From: Kitasatospora terrestris
GTDB lineage: Bacteria; Actinomycetota; Actinomycetes; Streptomycetales; Streptomycetaceae
Direction: 5' to 3'
NCBI RefSeq assembly: GCF_039542905.1
Contig: NZ_BAABIS010000001.1
Span: 1,674,001 to 1,738,000, forward strand
Length of the DNA: 64,000 nucleotides
A program made the translations under genes and the position numbers. The notes beneath the pieces are model-generated. The model saw only the letters and a program-made list of their open reading frames with translations, was not told where the DNA came from and searched no databases. Shown one piece after another: positions 18,491 to 26,562 of this stretch. Positions within the stretch are counted from its first letter, which is position 1. Every line of letters begins with the position of its first letter.

Positions 18491-19859
18491 CAGGCCGCAG
18501 CGGCAGCGGGCCCGAAGGCTCCAGCTCGGGGTCGTCGACGGCGAAGGTGCGCACCCGGCCGGGCGGGCCGTCCGGGGTCTCGAAGCGGACGGTGACCCGG
18601 CCGACGCCGCTGCCCTGCACCCAGCCGGGGCCGAGCTCCGCGTGGGTGACGTCCTGGCCCGGCCACCAGCGGCGGGCCGCCGGCGGCTCCTCGACCGCCG
18701 CCGCGACCGCCGGCTCCGGCTCGCTCTCCTCGCGTTCCTCCCGCTCGGCGCGCTCGGCCCGCTCCAGCTGGGCGAACAGGTCCTCCTGGGTGAAGTCGGC
18801 GAGCTGCGAGACGCCGACGCCGAGCAGCCGCACCCCGCCGGTGACGTCCACCTGCAGGGCCAGCCGCCGGGCGGTCGAGGCGATCACCTCCTCGTCGTCG
18901 GTCGGCCCGCGCAGCGTCTCCGAGCGGGTCAGCGTGGAGAAGTCGAAGCGCCGCACCTTGAGCACCACCGTCCGCCCGGAGCGCCCGGTGGCGTGCAGCC
19001 GCCGCACGCAGCGCGCCGCCAACTGGTCGATCTCGCGCAGGATCCGGTCCCGGTCGGCCAGGTCGACCTCGAAGGTGTCCTCCACCGACACCGACTTGGC
19101 GTCCCGGTCGGGCACCACCGGCCGGTCGTCGAGGCCGAGCGCCATCGCGTGGACGCCCGCGCCGTGCGCCCGCCCGAGCAGCCGCACCAGCTCCTCCGGC
19201 CCGGCGGCGGCGAGGTCGGCGACCGTGGCCAGCCCGGCGCGGCGCAGCGCCTGCTCGGTGGCCGGGCCGATGCCGGGCAGGGCCCGCACCGGCATCGGGC
19301 TGAGCACGTCCCGCTCGGTGCCGATGCCGACCAGCACCAGCCCGTCCGGCTTCGCCTGCTCGGAGGCGATCTTCGCCATCAGCTTGGACCCGGCCGCGCC
19401 GACCGAGGCGGTCAGCCCGGTGTGCTCGACGATGTCGGCCCGCAGGTCCTCGGCGACCGCCAGCACCAGCTGCGCGCCCTCGCCGGGCCCGGCGTCGCGC
19501 AGCGCCGGACCGTACGGCCCGGCCTCCAGGTCGACGAACGCCTCGTCCAGGCTGAGCGGCTCGACCAGCGGGGAGCGCTCGCGCAGCAGGGCCATCACGA
19601 TCTCGCTGTTGCGCCGGTACGCCTCGAAGCGACCGGTGAGGAAGGCCGCGTTCGGGCAGAGCCGGCGGGCCTGCGCCATCGGCATCGCCGAGTGCACCCC
19701 GAACCTGCGCGCCTCGTACGAGGCGGTGGAGACCACGCCGCGCCCGCCGAGGCCGCCGACGACGACCGGCTTCCCGCGCAGGCTCGGCTTGGACGCCTGC
19801 TCCACCGCGGCGAAGAAGGCGTCCATGTCGAGGTGGATGATGCTCGGCACGGTCCGCAC
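18480..19859 (-). CDS. dinB: DNA polymerase IV (Y-family translesion polymerase)
   Basis: A 459-residue Y-family polymerase. The N-terminal catalytic strand IIHLDMDAFFAAVEQ (D11, D13) and the SLDEAFVDLE motif carry the metal-binding acids. PVVVGGLGGRGVVSTASYEAR and the helix-hairpin-helix VRALPGIGPATEQALRRAGL (thumb) are typical. The C-terminal 100 residues are Glu-rich and then end with a conserved streptomycete WWPGQDVTHAELGPGWVQGS segment. The polymerase copies past DNA lesions. GTG at 19859 (VRTVPSIIHLDM) was chosen over upstream frame. The stop overlaps the next gene, so the three genes are probably one unit. Confidence 0.94.
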   Translation of the reverse strand: MRTVPSIIHLDMDAFFAAVEQASKPSLRGKPVVVGGLGGRGVVSTASYEARRFGVHSAMPMAQARRLCPNAAFLTGRFEAYRRNSEIVMALLRERSPLVEPLSLDEAFVDLEAGPYGPALRDAGPGEGAQLVLAVAEDLRADIVEHTGLTASVGAAGSKLMAKIASEQAKPDGLVLVGIGTERDVLSPMPVRALPGIGPATEQALRRAGLATVADLAAAGPEELVRLLGRAHGAGVHAMALGLDDRPVVPDRDAKSVSVEDTFEVDLADRDRILREIDQLAARCVRRLHATGRSGRTVVLKVRRFDFSTLTRSETLRGPTDDEEVIASTARRLALQVDVTGGVRLLGVGVSQLADFTQEDLFAQLERAERAEREEREESEPEPAVAAAVEEPPAARRWWPGQDVTHAELGPGWVQGSGVGRVTVRFETPDGPPGRVRTFAVDDPELEPSGPLPLRPGVE

Positions 19860-19914
19860 CCGTCGATCATCGCGCACGGGTACGACAGAGCGCCGTACCC
19901 GCCCGCCCGGCCGG

Positions 19915-21378
19915 TCAGCGCGCGCTGCCCGCCCCGACGCCGCCCGTCCCGACCCCGCCCGCTCCACCCGCTCCGACCGCGGCCGTCGAGGTGGCCGCGG
20001 CCGCCCCGGCGGCCGGGCGGACGGTCGCCAGGACCAGCACCCCGGCCGCCAGACCCGCGCAGCCCGCGACCAGGTAGACCCGGTCCAGCCCGGCCGCGAA
20101 CGCCACGTGCGGGTCGACGGCCCCGGCGAAGTCCCGCAGCCGGTCCTGGAAGACCGTGCCGAGCACCGCGATCCCGAGCGCGAAGCCGAGCTGCCGCCCG
20201 GTGCTGACCACCCCGGCCGCCATGCCGGCCCGCTGCGGCTCCACCGCCGCCAGCGCACCGGACATCAGCGAGGGCGTCGCCAGCCCGACCCCGACACCGG
20301 TGACCAGCAGGCCCGGCACCAGCACCGCCCAGCCCGAACCCGGGCCGACCAGGCGGAGCACCAGCGTCCCGGCGCCGATCAGCAGCAGCCCGTACCCGAC
20401 CGGCCGCCGCGGCGCGGCCTGCGGGAAGAGCCGGGCGCCGAGCGGCGCCACCACGAACGCCGACGCCGCCAGCGGGCACACCACGAGCCCCGCCCCCAGC
20501 GGCCCGAGGCCGAGCACCTGCTGCAGCCACAGCGAGGTGTAGGTGAGCTGCGCGAACGCGCCGGCCGTCAGCAGCAGGCCGCCCAGCGTCAGGCCGAGGA
20601 AACCGCGGTTGCGCAGCAGCGCCAGGTCCAGCAGCGGCCGCTCCGCCCGCCGCTCGACCAGGACGAACCCGGCCAGCGCCAGTGCGGCGCCGGCCAGCGG
20701 GACGAGCACCCGCGGGCTGTCCCAGCCGCGCTCGCCGCTCTCGATCAGGCCGTACACCAGCGCCGCGCCGAACCCGGTGAACAGCGCCGCGCCCGCCAGG
20801 TCGAAGCGACCGCCGCCGGCCCGCGACGCCTGCGCGGGGACGGTCGCCCGGGTCAGCAGCACCGCGGCCGCCGCGACCGGCACGTTCACCAGGAAGATCG
20901 ACCGCCAGCCGAAGCCGTCGGTGAGCAGCCCGCCGAGCACCGGCCCGACCGCCGCCGCGGCGCCGTTGACCGCGCCCCACACGCCGAAGGCCACACCGCG
21001 CTCGCGCCCGCGGTACGCGGCGCCGATCAGCGCGGTGGTGGAGGTCATCATGGCGGCCCCGCCGACGCCCTGCGCGGCGCGGGCCGCGATCAGCGTCCCG
21101 GTGCCCGGGGCCAGCGCGCAGCCGAGCGAGGCGGCGGCGAAGACCACCAGCCCCAGCAGGTACAGCCGGCGGTGGCCGACCCGGTCGCCGAGCGAGCCGA
21201 GCGCCATCAGCAGCGCGGCCAGCACCAGGGCGTACACGTCGACCACCCACTGCAGGGCGGTGAACGAGGAGTCGAGGTCGGCGGACATCTGCGGCAGGGC
21301 GACGTTCACGATGCTGACGTCGACCAGCAGCATGAACGCCCCCAGGCTGATCGCGGCCAGGGGGATCCACGTGCGCAT
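19915..21378 (-). CDS. MFS transporter, DHA2 (14-helix) drug-efflux type
   Basis: A 487-residue pump starting MRTWIPLAAISLGAFMLLVD, behind GGAGG. It has the family's LVDVSIVNVALPQM helix-1 signature, ALGSLGDRVGHRR in loop 2-3, RAAQGVGGAAMMTSTTALIG in helix 5 and 14 hydrophobic segments. It would export a drug or a metabolite by proton antiport. It is divergent from an Lrp-type regulator with 115 bp between start codons. Repeats GGATTCC and AGGAATTCCT in that gap suggest that the Lrp protein controls it. Confidence 0.88.
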   Translation of the reverse strand: MRTWIPLAAISLGAFMLLVDVSIVNVALPQMSADLDSSFTALQWVVDVYALVLAALLMALGSLGDRVGHRRLYLLGLVVFAAASLGCALAPGTGTLIAARAAQGVGGAAMMTSTTALIGAAYRGRERGVAFGVWGAVNGAAAAVGPVLGGLLTDGFGWRSIFLVNVPVAAAAVLLTRATVPAQASRAGGGRFDLAGAALFTGFGAALVYGLIESGERGWDSPRVLVPLAGAALALAGFVLVERRAERPLLDLALLRNRGFLGLTLGGLLLTAGAFAQLTYTSLWLQQVLGLGPLGAGLVVCPLAASAFVVAPLGARLFPQAAPRRPVGYGLLLIGAGTLVLRLVGPGSGWAVLVPGLLVTGVGVGLATPSLMSGALAAVEPQRAGMAAGVVSTGRQLGFALGIAVLGTVFQDRLRDFAGAVDPHVAFAAGLDRVYLVAGCAGLAAGVLVLATVRPAAGAAAATSTAAVGAGGAGGVGTGGVGAGSAR

Positions 21379-21400
21379 GGCGGGGCCTCCGGTGGGTCGT

Positions 21401-21502
21401 AGGAATTCCTCCACACCATCGCGCCCCCGCCCGTCGAACCCCCACCCGCCCGCCGGATTCCGTAGGATTCCGACACCCACTAGCCTTCTCCCCGTGGAAT
21501 CC
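21401..21502. promoter_or_regulatory. Candidate Lrp operators between MFS pump and Lrp gene
   Basis: The gap holds the palindrome AGGAATTCCT (21401-21410), two direct copies of GGATTCC exactly 10 bp apart (21455-21461 and 21465-21471) and the inverted copy GGAATCC (21496-21502) overlapping the start codon of the regulator. Spacing by one helical turn fits an Lrp-type protein. A TAGCCT hexamer at 21481-21486 ends 7 nt before the GTG. Confidence 0.55.
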
Positions 21503-22510
21503 GACAGCTACGACCTCCTGGACCGGCAGCTCGCGCACGCCCTCCAACTGAACGGCCGCGCCCCGTTCAGCCGGATCGCCCGCGCCCTGGGCGTCTCCGA
21601 CCAGACGGTGGCCCGCCGATACGCCCGCCTGGTCGGCACGGGCGCGCTGCGGGTGCTCGGCCTCTCCGCGCCGCACGCCCTGGGCGAGGAGCGCTGGCTG
21701 CTCCGGGTGCAGTGCACCCCGGACGCGGCCGGCGCCCTCGCCGAGGCGCTGGCCCGCCGCGAGGACACCACCTGGGTCGGCCTGAGCGCCGGCGGCACCG
21801 AGATCAACTGCGGCACCCGCTTCCACCCCGACCAGCAGGACGGCACCCTGCTCCTGCAACGGCTGCCGCGCACCCCGAGCGTGGTCGGGGTGACCGCCCA
21901 GTGCGTGATCCACACCTTCTTCGGCGGCGCGCAGGGCCTGGCGATCAAGTCCGGCGCGCTCACCGCCGAGCAGGTCGCCCTGCTGCTGGACGAAGCACCC
22001 GCCCCCACCGGCCCCCCGCCCGTCCTGGAGCGCACGGACCGCCGGCTGCTGGACGCACTGGCCGTCGACGGCCGGGCCAACCTCACCGACCTGGCCGCCG
22101 CCACCGGCTGGTCCGCCGCCACCGTCCGCCGCCGGATGGACGAACTGGAGCGGCACGGCGCCCTCTACTACGACCTCGACCTGGACTGGCGGGTGTTCGG
22201 CCTGCGCACCACCGCCCTGCTGTGGCTGTCCGTCCCGCCCTCCCGGCTGGCCGCCACCGGCGAGGCGCTGGCCGCCCACCCCGAGCTCGCCTTCGTCTGC
22301 GCCACCACCGGCCCCACCAACCTGCACGCCGTGCTGCTCTGCCCCGACGTGCGGTCCGTCTACACCTACCTGACCACCCGGATCGCCGCCCTCGACGCCG
22401 TCGACCGGGTGGAGAGCGCCCCGGTGCTGCGCACCGTCAAGGGCCCCGGCCCGTTCCGCCGGCCGCCCACCCGCGCCGCCCGCCCGGCTACTGCTCCAGC
22501 GCCCGGCTGA
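21494..22510 (+). CDS. Lrp/AsnC-family regulator with two HTH modules
   Basis: A 338-residue protein, twice the usual Lrp length. Each half has an AsnC-type helix-turn-helix followed by a ligand-binding RAM-like domain. The first HTH is at about 8-55 (LDRQLAHALQLNGRAPFSRI, SDQTVARRYARLV). The second is at about 179-225 (TDRRLLDALAVDGRANLTDL, SAATVRRRMDELE). This tandem form is common in actinobacteria. GTG at 21494 appears leaderless. It is divergent from an MFS pump and probably regulates it and itself. The 3' end overlaps the convergent SanA-like gene by 23 bp. Confidence 0.9.
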   Translation: MESDSYDLLDRQLAHALQLNGRAPFSRIARALGVSDQTVARRYARLVGTGALRVLGLSAPHALGEERWLLRVQCTPDAAGALAEALARREDTTWVGLSAGGTEINCGTRFHPDQQDGTLLLQRLPRTPSVVGVTAQCVIHTFFGGAQGLAIKSGALTAEQVALLLDEAPAPTGPPPVLERTDRRLLDALAVDGRANLTDLAAATGWSAATVRRRMDELERHGALYYDLDLDWRVFGLRTTALLWLSVPPSRLAATGEALAAHPELAFVCATTGPTNLHAVLLCPDVRSVYTYLTTRIAALDAVDRVESAPVLRTVKGPGPFRRPPTRAARPATAPAPG

Positions 22511-23219
22511 TCCCGTCCTCGTGCGGCCCGAGGAACGTCGGGTCGCTGCGGAGCACCGTGTTCAGCAGCGCCTTGCCGGCACCGGGGATCTCCCGGAACC
22601 CCCCGTAGTACCAGGTGATGTCGTGCCACTCCTCCACCCCGACGCCGTACGAGTCGATGCCGGCCGCCTCGCACAGCGCCAGCGCCCGGCGCACGTGGAA
22701 GGTCTGGCTGACCAGCAGCGCCCGGTCCACGCCGAAGATCCGGCGCGCCCGGGTGCAGGAGTCCCAGGTGTCGAAGCCCGCGTAGTCGCCGACCACCTTC
22801 ACCGCGGGCACGCCCCGGTCGATCAGGTAGCCGCGCATCGTGTCGGTCTCGTCGTAGTCGGTGCGGCCGTTGTCGCCGGTCACCAGGATCGCCCGGACCT
22901 TGTGCTGCCGGTACAGCTCCAGCGCCGCGTCCAGCCGGTGCGCCAGGTACGGCGACGGCTCGGTGCCGAACAGCCCCGCGCCGAAGACCACCGCGACCGG
23001 CGCCTGCGGCGCGCTCTCCACCGTCCCCACCCGGCCGTCCGAACCGGACCACAGCCAGGCGCTCGGCGCCAGCGCCAGCGCGCTCAGCGCCACCACGGCC
23101 TGGAACCAGCGCCGCTGACCCCGCCGGCCGGCCGGCCCCGCCGGACGCCACCTGACCAGCCACCACGCCGCCCGCCGCACCTGCCCGGCCCGACGCCGCA
23201 CCACCCCAGTGATCCTCAC
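22488..23219 (-). CDS. SanA/YdcF-like (DUF218) membrane-anchored protein
   Basis: A 243-residue protein with a basic N-terminus, one membrane helix (about 40-57) and an outside DUF218 domain. The domain shows APVAVVFGAGLFGTEPSPYL, ILVTGDNGRTDYDETDTMRG and ALLVSQTFHVRRAL, as in SanA, the vancomycin high-temperature exclusion protein. In E. coli SanA helps envelope integrity; the biochemical activity is unknown. Start GTG at 23219. It overlaps the convergent Lrp gene at the 3' end. Confidence 0.87.
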   Translation of the reverse strand: MRITGVVRRRAGQVRRAAWWLVRWRPAGPAGRRGQRRWFQAVVALSALALAPSAWLWSGSDGRVGTVESAPQAPVAVVFGAGLFGTEPSPYLAHRLDAALELYRQHKVRAILVTGDNGRTDYDETDTMRGYLIDRGVPAVKVVGDYAGFDTWDSCTRARRIFGVDRALLVSQTFHVRRALALCEAAGIDSYGVGVEEWHDITWYYGGFREIPGAGKALLNTVLRSDPTFLGPHEDGISRALEQ

Positions 23220-23256
23220 ACCAGCCCCGACGACTCCGGCCGCCGAACGGTTGCGG

Positions 23257-23937
23257 CTATCCCGCGCGGTTGCGGCGCTGCGCCAGCTCGTCCGCCGGGT
23301 CGTGGCCGACCACCGTCTCGCCGGTGTCGGTGCGCTCCGCGTGCAGCCGGCTCAGCGCCGCCTCCAGCTCCTGCCACACCGCGCCGACGCCGATCCCGAA
23401 CACGCCCTGCCCGCCGCCCAGCAGGTCGACCACCTGCTGCGGCGAGGTGCACTCGTAGACCGTCGCGCCGTCGCACATCAGGGTCATCCCGGCCAGGTCC
23501 GCCTGCTCGGCCTGCTGCAGGTGGGTGACCGCCACCCGGATGTTCTGCAGCGACACGCCGGCGTCCAGCAGCCGCTTCACGATCTTCAGCAGCAGGATGT
23601 CGCGGAAGCTGTACAGCCGCTGCGCGCCCGCCGCGTACACCGAGCGGACGCTCGGCTCCAGCAGGCCGGTGCGGGCCCAGTAGTCGAGTTGGCGGTAGGT
23701 GATGCCGGCGGCCGCGCACGCGGTCGGGCCGCGGTAGCCGACCAGCGCCGAGGTCGGCGCCAACCGCTCGATCGCCGGCGCCTCGGCCTGCACCGCGGGG
23801 AAGCGGCCCACCCGGGGCAGCTCCGGCTCCTCGGCCGGCTCCGGGCTCCACGGACGCCCGATCAGCCCCCGGCCGGCACGCGGCACATGCACGGCGCACA
23901 GGCCGCCCGAGGCCGTCTCGTCGCCGCTGCCGACCAT
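23257..23937 (-). CDS. MerR-family regulator (Rv1830-like)
   Basis: A 226-residue protein with an N-terminal arm, a MerR winged helix at about residues 68-135 (GYRGPTACAAAGITYRQLDY, YSFRDILLLKIVKRLLDAGV) and a C-terminal effector-like domain without MerR cysteines. It belongs to the conserved block that also holds the bifunctional nuclease and FtsR, as around Mycobacterium Rv1828-Rv1830. I chose ATG at 23937 because GGAGGG sits 7 nt before it; GTG at 23955 has no such site. A TTGACG-N17-TACCGT promoter at 24034-24006 overlaps a GACGGT/ACCGTC inverted repeat, which points to autoregulation. Confidence 0.87.
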   Translation of the reverse strand: MVGSGDETASGGLCAVHVPRAGRGLIGRPWSPEPAEEPELPRVGRFPAVQAEAPAIERLAPTSALVGYRGPTACAAAGITYRQLDYWARTGLLEPSVRSVYAAGAQRLYSFRDILLLKIVKRLLDAGVSLQNIRVAVTHLQQAEQADLAGMTLMCDGATVYECTSPQQVVDLLGGGQGVFGIGVGAVWQELEAALSRLHAERTDTGETVVGHDPADELAQRRNRAG

Positions 23938-24004
23938 CGCCGACCCTCCGTCCACTACTCCCGCGGGCCCGGGCCCGGTGGCCCGTCTGCCGGAGCCATC
24001 ACCT

Positions 24005-24034
24005 GACGGTAGGCAGTCACTCGTAGACCGTCAA
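24005..24034 (-). promoter_or_regulatory. Promoter with MerR-style inverted repeat
   Basis: Read on the minus strand: TTGACG (24034-24029), a 17-bp spacer, then TACCGT (24011-24006). The half-sites GACGGT (24005-24010) and ACCGTC (24027-24032) are inverted and lie over both hexamers. This layout suits a MerR-type regulator encoded by the gene 70 bp downstream. Confidence 0.62.
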
Positions 24035-24188
24035 CGATCGCCACGCCGACGCTCTCCGACAATGTCACTCGCGAGGGTGGTTTTTCGTGCCCCAAGTGCG
24101 GGTAGACGCCCACAATTTCGGCCTTCGCGACTTGCGGTGCCCCGCCCGCAGCACTAAGGGGTCACGGCTGACGGTCGCGACACGGCGA

Positions 24189-24662
24189 CTACTGCGGGCC
24201 GCCCCCGAAGTCCTCCGGCGAGACCTGGTCGAGGAACTCGCGGAACTTCTCCACCTCGTCCTCCTGCTCGTCGGGGATCGAGATGCCCGCCTCCGCCAGC
24301 ACGTCCTCGGCACCGAAGATCGGCGTGCCGGTGCGCAGCGCCAGCGCTATCGCGTCCGACGGCCGGGCACTGACCTCCACCCCGCCGGCGAAGACCAGCT
24401 CCGCGTAGAACACGCCGTCCCGCAGTTCGCTGATCCGCACCTCGGTGAGCTGGTGGCCGAGCGCGTCCAGCACGTCCTTGAAGAGGTCGTGCGTCAGCGG
24501 GCGCACCGGCGTCATCCCCTGCTGGGCGAAGGCGATCGCGGTCGCCTCGCCGGGGCCGATCCAGATCGGCAGGTACCGATCGCCCCCGACCTCCCGCAGC
24601 AGCACGATCGGCTGGTTGGAAGGCATCTCCACCCGGACACCCACGACGTCGAGCTCATTCAC
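24189..24662 (-). CDS. Bifunctional nuclease family (DUF151) protein, Rv1829-like
   Basis: A 157-residue cytosolic protein. It shows the DUF151 hallmarks LPIWIGPGEATAIAFAQQG (about 28-46), RPLTHDLFKDVLDALG, VFYAELVF and SARPSDAIALALRTGTPIF. A plant homologue was reported to have both RNase and DNase activity, which gave the family its name; the bacterial role is unclear. Start GTG at 24662, with no Shine-Dalgarno but TAGGGT ending 7 nt upstream. The C-terminal tail is acidic. Confidence 0.9.
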   Translation of the reverse strand: MNELDVVGVRVEMPSNQPIVLLREVGGDRYLPIWIGPGEATAIAFAQQGMTPVRPLTHDLFKDVLDALGHQLTEVRISELRDGVFYAELVFAGGVEVSARPSDAIALALRTGTPIFGAEDVLAEAGISIPDEQEDEVEKFREFLDQVSPEDFGGGPQ

Positions 24663-24725
24663 ACTGGCAACCCTATGGCCCTCGGAGCCGATATGAAAGC
24701 GCAGCCGGTCGTCCCGGCGGCCGCC

Positions 24726-25508
24726 TCAGGGCCGCGCACGCAGCCCTGCCTGCACCATCGCCGCGTGCAGCCGCACCGACAGGGTGGCCAGTTCCCGCGC
24801 CGTCGCCTCGGCGTGCGCCCGGGTCTGCGGGTTGCGGTGCCGGCGCAGCGGCGCCACCACCTGCTCCACCAGGGCGACCTCCCGGTCGGCGGCCGCCTTC
24901 ATCGCGCGCAGGTGCCGCGGCTCCAGCCCGTACCGGCCGAGCTCCGCCACCAACCGGGCGATCTGCAGCGCCTCGCCGTCGTAGCCGCCGTCCGGCCCGG
25001 CCGTGACCAGCCCGTACGACTCCCACTCGACCAGCTCGGCCTCGCCCGACTCGGCCGCGGCGATCAGCTCCGCCCGGCCCAGCCGCACCCCGGCCGACGC
25101 CCCGGAGGCCGCGACCAGCTCGCGGTCCGCCTCCTCCAGCGGGCCCGGCCGGGCCTCCGCGGGGGGCAGCGCCGGCGGCGCCTCCCCGCGCTCCATCGCG
25201 TCCAGGTGCTCCCTGATCACCCGCAGCGGCAGGTAGTGGTCGCGCTGCATGCGCAGCACGTACGCCAGCCGCTCCACGTCCGCCGGGCTGAACTTGCGGT
25301 AGCCCGACGGGGTGCGCTGCGGCTCGACCAGGCCCTCCGCCTCCAGGAAGCGGATCTTGGAGATGGTCACCTCGGGGAAGTCGTCCCGCAGGTGGGCCAG
25401 GACCGCACCGATGGAGAGCAGTTCGTCACCGCGCCGCCGGGCCTCACCCGCACGGCGGGAGGCCGGCACGGGCGGAGCACCGAGGGAGGTGGGTGTCTGT
25501 GGGGTCAC
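24726..25508 (-). CDS. ftsR: MerR-family regulator FtsR
   Basis: A 260-residue MerR protein. The HTH (ISKIRFLEAEGLVEPQRTPS, YRKFSPADVERLAYVLRMQR) follows a conserved LLSIGAVLAHLRDDFPEVT lead. It is the orthologue, by recall, of corynebacterial/mycobacterial FtsR (Rv1828), which activates ftsZ. Position next to the GarA-like gene supports this. GTG at 25508 has GGGAG about 6 nt before it. A TACTAG at 25533-25538, overlapping the stop codon of the upstream FHA gene, is a possible -10. Confidence 0.88.
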   Translation of the reverse strand: MTPQTPTSLGAPPVPASRRAGEARRRGDELLSIGAVLAHLRDDFPEVTISKIRFLEAEGLVEPQRTPSGYRKFSPADVERLAYVLRMQRDHYLPLRVIREHLDAMERGEAPPALPPAEARPGPLEEADRELVAASGASAGVRLGRAELIAAAESGEAELVEWESYGLVTAGPDGGYDGEALQIARLVAELGRYGLEPRHLRAMKAAADREVALVEQVVAPLRRHRNPQTRAHAEATARELATLSVRLHAAMVQAGLRARP

Positions 25509-25532
25509 GCGGGCTCCCGCCGAAGTCGTGGA

Positions 25533-26423
25533 CTAGTACCCCCGGTGGTGGCCGGCGAAGTACACCAGGCGGTACTTGCCGATCTGCACCTCGTCGCCGT
25601 TGTTCAGCACGACCTCGTCGATCCGCTCCCGGTTGACGTAGGTGCCGTTGAGGCTGCCCACGTCCGCCACCGAGAAGCCGCCGCCCGCCTGCCGCCGGAA
25701 CTCCACGTGCTTGCGGGAGACCGTGACGTCGTCCAGGAAGATGTCACCCTGCGGGTGACGACCGGCCGTGGTCTTGTCCGAGTCCAGCAGGAACCGGCTG
25801 CCCGCGTTCGGGCCGCGCAGCACGATCAGCAGCGCCGAACCCGGCGGCAGGGCGTCGATCGCCGCCATCACCTCGGCGGACAGCGCCGGCGTGGCACCGG
25901 TGTTGCCGGCCGAGGTCGCGTTCGGGTCGTACGACTCGATCCCGGAGATCGAAATGGTCGAGGTGGTCTCGGCCGCGCCCTCCGGCAGGCCGCGCAGGGC
26001 GGTGCCGCAGTTGGAGCAGAAACGGGCCGTCGCCGGGCTCTGGTGCCCGCACCGCGGGCACAGGCTCGTCCCAGCCATGTTCACAGCCTCCTGGCGCGGC
26101 ACACCCGACTGGACGTGCCCGGCGTAGGGATCCGGGGCAAACCCTCCACCCGAGGTTGAGGGTCCTGACGCGAAACCTATGCGCGCGGTGCCCGCCGAAT
26201 CAACCGACGCGCCGTACGCGTCGAAGGAACCCGTCGGGATGCCCGCGCCCTGGGTCGCGTTGTCGTCCCGGAACAGCGGGCGCTCCTCGTACTGGTCGCC
26301 CGTCGGCGCCGGACGCATCCCCGGCACGCCGGCCTCGTCCTCACGGCGGTGTCGCGCGGTCGGCGCCTCCACGGCCGCCGACTGGCGGTTGCTACGTCCG
26401 AACAGCTTCCCGAAAAAACTCAC
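25533..26423 (-). CDS. GarA/OdhI-like FHA-domain protein with zinc ribbon
   Basis: A 296-residue protein. After an unstructured N-terminus (MSFFGKLFGRSNRQ-like start at GTG 26423) comes a zinc ribbon at about 123-141 (CPRCGH...FCSNCGTAL). It is followed by an ETTSTISI segment that matches the GarA/OdhI threonine-phosphorylation motif, and then a C-terminal FHA domain (about 200-290: GSRFLLDSDKTTAGRHPQ, VSRKHVEFRR, NGTYVNRERID). In mycobacteria, phosphorylation of this motif by Ser/Thr kinases switches the inhibition of 2-oxoglutarate metabolism. The longer N-terminal half is a streptomycete addition. The start has GGGGA about 9 nt upstream. Confidence 0.92.
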   Translation of the reverse strand: MSFFGKLFGRSNRQSAAVEAPTARHRREDEAGVPGMRPAPTGDQYEERPLFRDDNATQGAGIPTGSFDAYGASVDSAGTARIGFASGPSTSGGGFAPDPYAGHVQSGVPRQEAVNMAGTSLCPRCGHQSPATARFCSNCGTALRGLPEGAAETTSTISISGIESYDPNATSAGNTGATPALSAEVMAAIDALPPGSALLIVLRGPNAGSRFLLDSDKTTAGRHPQGDIFLDDVTVSRKHVEFRRQAGGGFSVADVGSLNGTYVNRERIDEVVLNNGDEVQIGKYRLVYFAGHHRGY

Positions 26424-26562
26424 GGGCGAATCCCCTTGCGTGTGACAGACCCGCCCGCGGGGCAGGGTGAAGCCGACAGTATGACCCAGTGTGACCGACG
26501 GTAGGCGGCGACCCGCCACCGGGGGCGGCAGGAAACTGACGATCCGTGCGGAATCCGTTCCC

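Noticed and set aside
26424..26562. Expected gcvH gene between the FHA and DUF881 genes
   Set aside because: The gap is only 139 bp and contains no frame with a lipoyl-lysine motif.
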